A stretch of DNA of 64,000 nucleotides from assembly GCF_000378465.1 (NCBI RefSeq), contig NZ_KB899915.1, positions 118,577 to 182,576 on the forward strand, given 5' to 3'. Within the stretch, counting starts at the first letter, position 1. The number at the start of each line of letters is the position of its first letter. Below, piece after piece: positions 1 through 6,984 of the stretch. Under the pieces are notes generated by a model. That model was not told where the DNA came from and searched no databases. It saw only the letters and a list, made by a program, of their open reading frames with translations. Origin of the DNA: Elioraea tepidiphila DSM 17972. GTDB lineage: Bacteria; Pseudomonadota; Alphaproteobacteria; Acetobacterales; Acetobacteraceae. A program made the translations under genes and the position numbers.

Positions 1-9
1 ATAGCGGCG

Positions 10-813
10 ATGCCGATCCGATACGAAATCGAAGGCGAGGTCGCGGTCTTCACGGTCGAGAACGGTGCCGTGAACCCGACCACGCCGGCGATGCACAAGG
101 AACTGCATGCGGCCCTGACCGCATTCCTGCGCGACACGCGCATCCGCTGCGGCATCCTGACCGGCGCTGGCGACCGCGCCTTCTGCGCGGGCGACGACAT
201 CCGCACGCCTCGCCGCGACGCCACCACCGAACAGGTGCTGGCCGATCATCTCTGGCCGCACAGCAGCGAAGGCGAGACCCCGCACGACTTCTCCTGGTCG
301 CGTGACGTGCTGGCGATGGAGCGCTACAAGCCGATCATCGGCGCGGTGAACGGCTGGTGCGTCGGCATGGGGCTGATCTACCTGCTCACGCTCACCGATC
401 TCCGCATCGCCGCGAGCACGGCACGGTTCGGCTTTCCCGAGATCGCCTACGGCATGGGCGGGGCGGGCGGATCGACGCGGCTGCTCCGCATGATGCCGCA
501 CACCGCCGCGATGTGGATGCTGCTCACCGGCGATCCCGTCACTGCGGAGGAGGCCGAGCGCGCGTTCCTGGTGAACCGCGTCGTGCCGCCGGAGCGGCTG
601 ATGGACGAGGCGCGCGCGGTCGCAGCGAAGATCTGCCGCCATCCGCCCGCTGCCGTGCGCGTCGAGATGGAGGCGAGCTATCGCGCGCAGGATCTCGGCC
701 GCGCCGAGGCGATCGCCTTCACCAAGCACCTCTACCGCCTCCAGCGCCTCGGCCTTGCCGGCGGCGGCGACGCGCTCGACGGCGGCTTTCTGTATCGTCG
801 GGGAAATCAGTGA
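10..813 (+). CDS. Enoyl-CoA hydratase/isomerase family protein
   Basis: Crotonase-fold protein of 267 aa, the usual family length, expected to hydrate or isomerise an acyl-CoA in the cytoplasm. The first oxyanion-hole segment (FCAGDDI, about residues 58-64) and the second (GWCVGMGL, about 115-122) are both visible, followed by the FGFPE/GG...RLL stretch that lines the active site. The exact substrate cannot be read from the sequence. It lies 49 nt upstream of a polyamine-type ABC transporter operon on the same strand, so it may be co-transcribed, but its role there is unclear. The start ATG is 9 nt from the window edge, so its promoter cannot be seen. Confidence 0.85.
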   Translation: MPIRYEIEGEVAVFTVENGAVNPTTPAMHKELHAALTAFLRDTRIRCGILTGAGDRAFCAGDDIRTPRRDATTEQVLADHLWPHSSEGETPHDFSWSRDVLAMERYKPIIGAVNGWCVGMGLIYLLTLTDLRIAASTARFGFPEIAYGMGGAGGSTRLLRMMPHTAAMWMLLTGDPVTAEEAERAFLVNRVVPPERLMDEARAVAAKICRHPPAAVRVEMEASYRAQDLGRAEAIAFTKHLYRLQRLGLAGGGDALDGGFLYRRGNQ

Positions 814-862
814 CGCCCGACCGCACTGCAATGATCCACAACCACGGGAGAGGGAGACCGCA

Positions 863-1918
863 ATGTCCATCCGCATGACCCGGCGCGGCGTGCTCGGTAC
901 GAGCCTGGCCGCAGCAGCACTGCCGATGCCTGCCCTCGCGCAGGCCAAGCCCGATCGCATCGTCGTCAACATCTCCGGCGGGGCGATGACGAACCTGTTC
1001 CGCCGCACCTACTTCGCCGAGTTCGAGAAGCGCCACGGCATCCGCGTGGTCGACACCTCGCCGGTCGATTTCGGCAAGCTGCGCGCGATGGTCGAGAGCG
1101 GCAATGTCGAATGGACCGTCACCGAACTCGGCGGGCAGGACTTCGTGCGCGCCCAGCAGATGAACCTGCTGGAGCCGCTTGATCTCTCGATCATCGACCT
1201 CTCGCGCTACCCCGAGGCGGTGCGCAACACGACGCACACCTTCCCCTCGTCGGTCTATTCGACCGTCATGGCCTACCGCACCGACGTGTTCCCGAACAAC
1301 ATGCACCCGAAGGGCTGGGCGGAGTTCTGGGACGTGCGGCGCTTCCCGGGGCCGCGCACGCTGCGCAACCACCCGGTCGACAACCTCGAATTCGCGCTGC
1401 TTGCCGACGGGGTCGCGCCCGACAAGCTCTACCCGATCGACCTCGAGCGCGCCTTCGCCAAGCTCGATGAGATCCGGCCGCACGTGACCGTGTGGTGGAC
1501 CACCGGCGCGCAGCCCGCGCAGCTGCTGGTCGATCGCGAGGTGGTGCTCGCCTCGGGCTGGAACGGCCGCTTCTACGACATCGCGCGGCGTGGCGCGCCG
1601 GTCGCGGTAGAGTGGCAGGGCGGCAGCGCCAAGCAGAACGCGTTCGGCATCCCGCGCGGCGCGCGCAATGCCGTCTGGGGCAATCATTTCCTCCAGGTGA
1701 TGACCGACCCGAAATTGCAGGCCGTCTACGCGACCGAGCTCGCTTATCCCGGCCTGCACCCGGACGTGATGAACCACGTCGAGGAGAGCGTGAAGCCGCA
1801 TCTGCCGACCACGCCGGAGAACCTGGCAAAGCAGTTCTGGCTCGGCGTCGACTGGTGGACCGAGCACGGCCAGCGTGCGCAGGAGGCGTGGAACCGCTGG
1901 ATGCTGCGGCGCGGATGA
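863..1918 (+). CDS. ABC transporter substrate-binding protein, spermidine/putrescine type
   Basis: Periplasmic binding protein of 351 aa. The N-terminus carries a Tat-like signal (TRRGVLGTS followed by a hydrophobic Ala-rich run ending PALAQA), then an extracellular solute-binding fold of the PotD/PotF class. The longer open frame starts upstream at 755, but ATG 863 is chosen because it places the twin-arginine motif at the extreme N-terminus and follows a purine-rich GGGAGAGGGAGACC. It is the first gene of a transporter set with an ATPase and two permeases directly downstream. Polyamine or a related amine is the likely ligand, inferred from family and from the flavin amine oxidase at the operon end. 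Confidence 0.85.
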   Translation: MSIRMTRRGVLGTSLAAAALPMPALAQAKPDRIVVNISGGAMTNLFRRTYFAEFEKRHGIRVVDTSPVDFGKLRAMVESGNVEWTVTELGGQDFVRAQQMNLLEPLDLSIIDLSRYPEAVRNTTHTFPSSVYSTVMAYRTDVFPNNMHPKGWAEFWDVRRFPGPRTLRNHPVDNLEFALLADGVAPDKLYPIDLERAFAKLDEIRPHVTVWWTTGAQPAQLLVDREVVLASGWNGRFYDIARRGAPVAVEWQGGSAKQNAFGIPRGARNAVWGNHFLQVMTDPKLQAVYATELAYPGLHPDVMNHVEESVKPHLPTTPENLAKQFWLGVDWWTEHGQRAQEAWNRWMLRRG

Positions 1919-1952
1919 TGCCCGCCGCAATCATGGTCGAGGAGCCCGCGCC

Positions 1953-3011
1953 GTGGACCTGACGGTGCGCGGCGTGGTGCGGCGGTTCGGTCCGGTGACC
2001 GCGCTTGCCGGTGTGGACCTTACGGTGGCCGAGGGTGAACTGCTCACCATCCTCGGCCCCTCGGGCTCGGGCAAGACGACGCTGCTGAAGGTCGTCGCCG
2101 GGTTCGAGATTCCGGACGAAGGCACCGTCCGTCTCGGATCGGAGGACGTCACGCTGGCGCCGCCGCGCCAGCGCGATGTCGGCATGGTGTTCCAGAACTA
2201 CGCCCTGTTTCCGCATCTGACGGTGGCCCAGAACGTCGCCTTCCCGCTGGAGATGCGGCGGATGCCCAAGCCCGAGCGTGACAGGCGCGTCGCCGAGGCG
2301 CTCGCCCTCGTCGAGCTCGCCGGCTACGAGGCGCGCCTGCCGCGCCAGCTCTCGGGCGGGCAACAGCAGCGCGTGGCGCTCGCGCGGGCGATCGTGTTCA
2401 ACCCGCGCCTGCTGCTGCTCGACGAGCCGTTCGGCGCGCTCGACCGCAAGCTGCGCGAGTCGATGCAGCTTGAGGTGCGTCGGCTGCAACGGCGGCTGAA
2501 GCTCACCACGCTGTTCATCACGCATGACCAGGAGGAGGCGCTGATCCTCTCCGACCGCGTCGCGGTGATGAATGCCGGGCGGATCGAGCAGGTGGGCACC
2601 CCAGGCGACGTCTATGCGCGGCCGGCGACGCGGTTCGTCGCTGATTTCGTCGGCGAGTCGAACCTGCTGGAAGGTCGTGCCAGCGGCGACGCCGCGGCCG
2701 AGGTGCCGGGCCTGGGCCGGATCGCGCTCGCCCGCGCCGCGGGTGCGGCCGGCGACCGCACGACGCTGCTGCTCCGCCCCGAGGCGCTGCGCGTGGGTGC
2801 GGAGGCCGCAGCGCTGCCCAACCGTGCGCACGGGCGCATCGTCGAGACCGTGTTCCTCGGGCTCTCCGTCAAGCTCAGGCTCCGGCTCGACGGCGGGCTC
2901 GAACTGCTCGCGCGCCTGCCGCTCCGCCCCTCCGAGCCCCTGCCGGCCGCCGAGGGCGAGACCGTGCCGCTCGGCTTCGCGCCGGAGGATGTGCATGTCG
3001 TCGGTGGCTGA
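1953..3011 (+). CDS. ABC transporter ATP-binding protein (PotA/PotG-like)
   Basis: Cytoplasmic ATPase of 352 aa that powers the importer encoded around it. All nucleotide-binding motifs are present: Walker A GPSGSGKTT (35-43), Q-loop FQNYALFPH, signature LSGGQQQR, Walker B LLLLDEPFGALD and switch ITHDQEEA. A C-terminal extension of about 110 aa fits the TOBE domain of polyamine/iron ATPases. GTG at 1953 is chosen because it gives the normal VDLTVRG N-terminus; the frame stays open upstream but that part overlaps the binding-protein gene. The 3' end overlaps the next permease gene by 17 nt, indicating translational coupling. Confidence 0.88.
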   Translation: MDLTVRGVVRRFGPVTALAGVDLTVAEGELLTILGPSGSGKTTLLKVVAGFEIPDEGTVRLGSEDVTLAPPRQRDVGMVFQNYALFPHLTVAQNVAFPLEMRRMPKPERDRRVAEALALVELAGYEARLPRQLSGGQQQRVALARAIVFNPRLLLLDEPFGALDRKLRESMQLEVRRLQRRLKLTTLFITHDQEEALILSDRVAVMNAGRIEQVGTPGDVYARPATRFVADFVGESNLLEGRASGDAAAEVPGLGRIALARAAGAAGDRTTLLLRPEALRVGAEAAALPNRAHGRIVETVFLGLSVKLRLRLDGGLELLARLPLRPSEPLPAAEGETVPLGFAPEDVHVVGG

Positions 3012-3873
3012 GGCACGCGCTGCGCCGAGCCGGGCGCGCCCCGATCCCGAACGGGCGCGCGAGCGCACGCTGCTGCTGCTCGCCGCCCCCGCACTCCTGG
3101 TGCTCGGCGTCCTGTTCGTCTGGCCGCTCCTGCGCCTGCTGTCGATGTCGGTCGCCGACGGCACGCTCGCGCAGTTCGAGAAGGCGGCCCTCGACTCCCT
3201 CTACATCGCGGTCCTGTGGGACAGCATGGAGATCGCCCTGTTCGTCACGGCGATCTGCCTTGTCCTCGCCTACCCGGTGTCGCTCTGGCTGGTGCAGGCC
3301 GGGCGCCTGGGCTTCATCCTCGGCATGTTCTTCCTGCTGCTGCCGTTCTGGACCAGCGTGCTGGTGCGCACCTATGCCTGGATGGTGCTGCTCGGGCGCA
3401 GCGGCGTGATCAACCGCATGCTGCGCGACTGGGGACTGATCGAGGCGCCGCTGCCGCTGCTGCACAACCTCACCGGCGTGCTGATCGGCATGGTGCACGT
3501 GCTGCTGCCCTACATGGTGTTCCCGATCTACGCGGCGCTGCTGCGCATCGATCCCGATCTGAAGCGCGCCGCCGAGGGGCTCGGCGCGCCGGCCTGGCGC
3601 GTGTTCCTGCGCGTCACGCTGCCGCTCTCGCTGCCCGGCGTGTTCGCCGGCTGCGCGCTGGTGTTCGTCATCTCGCTCGGCTTCTTCATCACCCCGGCCC
3701 TGCTCGGTGGCGGGCGGGTGATCATGATCGCGATGCTGATCGAGCAGCAGGTGCGCGAGTTCCTCGACTGGCCCTTCGCCGCCGCGCTCGCGACCGTGCT
3801 GCTCGCGGCGACCCTGGTGATCTACGCGGCGCTCGGCCGGCTGACGGGAGGGCAAGCCCATGCCGCGCGCTAG
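2995..3873 (+). CDS. ABC transporter permease (PotB/PotH-like)
   Basis: Integral membrane permease of 292 aa with about six transmembrane helices; the first is LLLLAAPALLVLGVLFVW after an Arg-rich N-terminus. The EAA-type cytoplasmic loop is recognisable (AAEGLGAPAWRVFLRVTLP). ATG 2995 is preferred over ATG 2989 because the GGAGG at 2984-2988 then has a workable spacing. The gene overlaps the ATPase upstream and the second permease downstream. It forms half of the membrane channel with the 3860-4672 product. Confidence 0.87.
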   Translation: MSSVAEARAAPSRARPDPERARERTLLLLAAPALLVLGVLFVWPLLRLLSMSVADGTLAQFEKAALDSLYIAVLWDSMEIALFVTAICLVLAYPVSLWLVQAGRLGFILGMFFLLLPFWTSVLVRTYAWMVLLGRSGVINRMLRDWGLIEAPLPLLHNLTGVLIGMVHVLLPYMVFPIYAALLRIDPDLKRAAEGLGAPAWRVFLRVTLPLSLPGVFAGCALVFVISLGFFITPALLGGGRVIMIAMLIEQQVREFLDWPFAAALATVLLAATLVIYAALGRLTGGQAHAAR

Positions 3874-4672
3874 GCGCCGGCGTACCGGCGGCAGGATCGC
3901 GCTGACGGTGTTCACCGGCGTCGTGTTCGCATTCCTGATGCTGCCGCTGCTGGTGGTGTTTCCGATCTCGGTCTCGTCCGCGCCCTATCTCCAGTTCCCG
4001 CCGCCCGGCTTCTCCTGGCAGTGGTACCAGCGCTATCTCGACGACCCGACCTGGATCGAATCGACCATCCGCAGCTTCAAGGTCGCGTTCCTGTGCACCG
4101 CGCTGTCGATGGCGCTCGGCGTGCCGCTCTCCTTCGCGCTGGTGCGCTCGCGCCTTCGCGGCATGCGCATCGCCGATCGGCTGGTCGCCGCACCGATCAT
4201 CGTGCCGACCATCATCATCTCGATCGCGGTCTACAGCCTGTTCGCGCAGCTCCGCCTGATCGGGGAGTGGTACGGGATCGCGATCGCGCACACGATCCTG
4301 GCCCTCCCGTTCGTGGTGATCCTGGTCTCGGCCGGGCTGCGCACCTTCGACGAGGCGCAGGAGCACGCGGCGATGGGGCTCGGCGCCTCCTGGCCGGTCG
4401 CGGTGTGGCGCATCACCCTGCCGCAGCTCCGCCCCAGCCTCGTCTCGGCGGCGTTCCTGGCCTTCGTCACCTCGTTCGACGAGCTGGTGATCGCGATGTT
4501 CCTCTCCGGCGCCTCGATGACGCTGCCCAAGAAGATGTTCGACAACATCCTGCTCGAGATCGACCCGACCATCGCCGCGGTCTCGGTGCTGCAGATCCTG
4601 CTCGCCTGCCTCTGCCTCGGCCTTGCGACGATCTTCGGCCGCGGCGCACTGCCGAGCTCGGTCACCCGTTGA
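3860..4672 (+). CDS. ABC transporter permease (PotC/PotI-like)
   Basis: Second permease, 270 aa. It begins with a basic stretch and a long hydrophobic helix (VFTGVVFAFLMLPLLVVFPI). The EAA loop reads AAMGLGASWPVAVWRITLPQ and ends with two further helices. It overlaps the preceding permease by 14 nt, with GGGAGGG just upstream of its ATG, so the pair is translated together. By family it pairs with the PotB-like protein in a type I importer for polyamines or similar cationic amines. Confidence 0.87.
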   Translation: MPRARRRRTGGRIALTVFTGVVFAFLMLPLLVVFPISVSSAPYLQFPPPGFSWQWYQRYLDDPTWIESTIRSFKVAFLCTALSMALGVPLSFALVRSRLRGMRIADRLVAAPIIVPTIIISIAVYSLFAQLRLIGEWYGIAIAHTILALPFVVILVSAGLRTFDEAQEHAAMGLGASWPVAVWRITLPQLRPSLVSAAFLAFVTSFDELVIAMFLSGASMTLPKKMFDNILLEIDPTIAAVSVLQILLACLCLGLATIFGRGALPSSVTR

Positions 4673-4683
4673 GGAACGACGCC

Positions 4684-6006
4684 ATGGACCGCTCGCTGTT
4701 CCATCCCGACTTCAAGGCGCGGCCCTACTGGTGGGACGATATCCCGATCGGAGAGAACCCCGAGGCCGAGCTGCCGGCGAGAACGGACGTCGTGATCGTC
4801 GGCGGCGGTCTGACGGGGCTCAACTGCGCGATCGAGCTCGGCCGCGGGGGCGCGCGCTGCGTCGTGCTGGAGGCGGAGGATTTCGGCTTCGGCGCCTCGA
4901 CCCGCAACGGCGGTGCCGTCTCGGGCGGCGTCAATCTCGGCAAGGGCATGTCGGGCGCCAAGGCGCGCGACGGCGAGATCGACCCGGTCGTGCGCGAGAT
5001 GATCGGCGATGCGGCCGAGAGCTTCACGCATATCGAGACGCTGATCGCGCGCGAAGGGATCGACTGTCACTGGGAACGGTCCGGACGGTTCGTCGGCGCC
5101 TTCACGCCGAGGCATTATGCCGGACTCGCGGCCAAGCTCGACCTGCTGAACACGCAAGCCGCGGCCGAGGCGGAGATGGTGCCGCGCGAGCGCCAGCGCG
5201 AGGAGATTGCCTCGGACTACTATTTCGGCGGGATGCGCATCGAGCGCAGCGGCAAGCTGCATCCGGGCCTGTATCACCGCGGGCTGATGCAGGCCGCGCA
5301 GCGTCACGGCGCGGTGCTGGTCGGCCGCTGCCGCGCGGGGCGCGTGGCGCGCAACGGCACGAGCTGGTCGGTCGAGACGCAGCGCGGCACGATCACGGCG
5401 CGCGAGGTGATGATCGCGACGAACGGCTATACCGGCGATCTGACGCCCGACCTGAAGCGGCGCGTGATCCCGCTCGCCTCGCACATCATCGCGACCGAGC
5501 CGCTCGACCCGGAGCTTGCGCGCAGCCTGATCCCGCGCGGCCGCACGCTCTCCGATACGCGCCGCGTGCTCTGCTACTACCGCATGTCACCGGATGGCAC
5601 GCGCGTGCTCTATGGCGGACGCGCGCGCTTCACCCAGGTCGGGCCGGAGGTGTCTGCGCCGGCGCTCTACGCGATGATGCTGGAGCGCTGGCCGCAGCTG
5701 AAGGGCGTGCGCGTCACCCATGCCTGGACCGGCAACACGGCCTTCACCTTCGACTACCTGCCGCACATGGGTGTGACGCCATCGGGCCTGCATTACGCGA
5801 TGGGCTGCAACGGCTCGGGTGTGGCGATGCTGTCCTATCTCGGCGCGCAGGTCGCGCGGAAGATCCTCGGCGGTGGCAACCGCGTCACGGCCTTCGACGG
5901 CCGCTCCTTCCCGACGCGGCCGCTCTACACCGGCCGTCCGTGGTTCCTGCCGATGGTCGGATCGTATTACCGCTTCCGCGACTGGCTCGACCGCAAGGTG
6001 GCGTGA
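4684..6006 (+). CDS. FAD-dependent oxidoreductase, gamma-glutamylputrescine oxidase-like
   Basis: Flavoprotein of 440 aa of the DAO (D-amino-acid oxidase/glycine oxidase) family. A GGGLTG dinucleotide-binding loop (about residues 39-44) follows VVIV, and the conserved STRNGG FAD-contact motif appears about 35 residues later. The N-terminal YWWD motif is typical of PuuB-like enzymes, which oxidise gamma-glutamylputrescine to an aldehyde, ammonia and peroxide. It is the last gene of the transporter operon, starting 11 nt after the second permease, so it probably acts on the imported amine. No glutamate-putrescine ligase (PuuA) is in the window, so the true substrate may be a different amine. 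Confidence 0.8.
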   Translation: MDRSLFHPDFKARPYWWDDIPIGENPEAELPARTDVVIVGGGLTGLNCAIELGRGGARCVVLEAEDFGFGASTRNGGAVSGGVNLGKGMSGAKARDGEIDPVVREMIGDAAESFTHIETLIAREGIDCHWERSGRFVGAFTPRHYAGLAAKLDLLNTQAAAEAEMVPRERQREEIASDYYFGGMRIERSGKLHPGLYHRGLMQAAQRHGAVLVGRCRAGRVARNGTSWSVETQRGTITAREVMIATNGYTGDLTPDLKRRVIPLASHIIATEPLDPELARSLIPRGRTLSDTRRVLCYYRMSPDGTRVLYGGRARFTQVGPEVSAPALYAMMLERWPQLKGVRVTHAWTGNTAFTFDYLPHMGVTPSGLHYAMGCNGSGVAMLSYLGAQVARKILGGGNRVTAFDGRSFPTRPLYTGRPWFLPMVGSYYRFRDWLDRKVA

Positions 6007-6067
6007 CGGCAAGAGCCGTCTCCGATCTGTCGGAACCGGCTCAGGATCGTCTTGGCGCGCATCTTCA

Positions 6068-6095
6068 CCCGATCCGGTATGTCCACCTGATCGGG
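6068..6095. terminator. Weak dyad between convergent genes
   Basis: CCCGATC (6068-6074) and GATCGGG (6089-6095) form a 7-bp stem in the 96-nt gap between the convergent oxidoreductase and transglutaminase genes. There is no T-tract on either side, so a bidirectional terminator role is only inferred. Confidence 0.3.
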
Positions 6096-6102
6096 ATCTG
6101 CG

Positions 6103-6984
6103 CTACGCGTCACCCTCCACCGGGTCGAGATCGACGCTGACCGTGAGCCCGTGACGCCCGCCGCCCAGGATCACGCCGCGCACGGGCGAAACATCGGCGT
6201 AATCGCGCCCCCAGCCGAGCACCACGTGCTCGTCGCGCACCACGAGGTCGTTGGTCGGATCGAGATCGATCCAGCCGTGCTGCGGGCCGAGCCAGCACCC
6301 CACCCAGGCATGCGACTGGTCCGCCCCGCGCCGCCGCGACTCGCCCGGACGGGGCCGCGTGCGGATATAGCCCGAGACATAGCGGGAGGGCAGGCCGAGC
6401 CAGCGCAGCCCGGCGATCATCAGATGCGCGAAGTCCTGGCACACGCCGGTGCGGCTCGCCAGCACCTGCGTCACGGGCGTCGAGAGTGTCGTGACCCCCG
6501 GGCGGAAGGTGAAGTCGGCGCGGATCCGCGCGTTCAGCTCCAGCAGCGCCTCCAGGATCGGCCTGCCGGGCGGGAAGGACTGTGCGACATAGGCGCCGAC
6601 GGCCGGTTCGGCCGGCGCCATGGCCGTGCCGAAGGCGAACTCCGCCGCCTGCCAGGCATCCCGTCCGCCCCTCGCGGCGGCATCGCGCACCGCCTCCCAG
6701 GCCGGCGTCACGCCGGCAGGCGGTGGCGGGAACGCGGCGTCCACCTCGGCGGTCAGGCTTACCCTGAACGAGGCATGCGGCTCGGCCAGGAACAGCCATG
6801 TCGTGTGATTGCCGAAATGGTCCAGCGCGTGCGCCGTGCGCGCCGGCGACGGTTCGACGGCCAGCGCGCTCGCGATCACGTGCTGGCCTGGCAGGGGGCG
6901 CGGCGTCAGGTGCAGCAGATGCGCCGCCAGATCGACGGCCTCACCGTAGAGATAGGTCGTGACATGCGTGACGCGATACCTCAT
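6103..6984 (-). CDS. Transglutaminase family protein
   Basis: Protein of 293 aa with a transglutaminase-like catalytic domain preceded by the N-terminal beta domain common to this bacterial group. The triad is visible: Cys182 (RTGVCQDFAH), His225 (QSHAWVG) and Asp240 (GWIDLDPTND). Such proteins may act as peptidases or amide-forming/cleaving enzymes. The start ATG overlaps the stop of the ATP-grasp/alpha-E gene by 4 nt, so the two are translated together. In other bacteria the same partners cluster with an Anbu-type protease; none is seen here. The biological substrate is unknown. Confidence 0.85.
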   Translation of the reverse strand: MRYRVTHVTTYLYGEAVDLAAHLLHLTPRPLPGQHVIASALAVEPSPARTAHALDHFGNHTTWLFLAEPHASFRVSLTAEVDAAFPPPPAGVTPAWEAVRDAAARGGRDAWQAAEFAFGTAMAPAEPAVGAYVAQSFPPGRPILEALLELNARIRADFTFRPGVTTLSTPVTQVLASRTGVCQDFAHLMIAGLRWLGLPSRYVSGYIRTRPRPGESRRRGADQSHAWVGCWLGPQHGWIDLDPTNDLVVRDEHVVLGWGRDYADVSPVRGVILGGGRHGLTVSVDLDPVEGDA

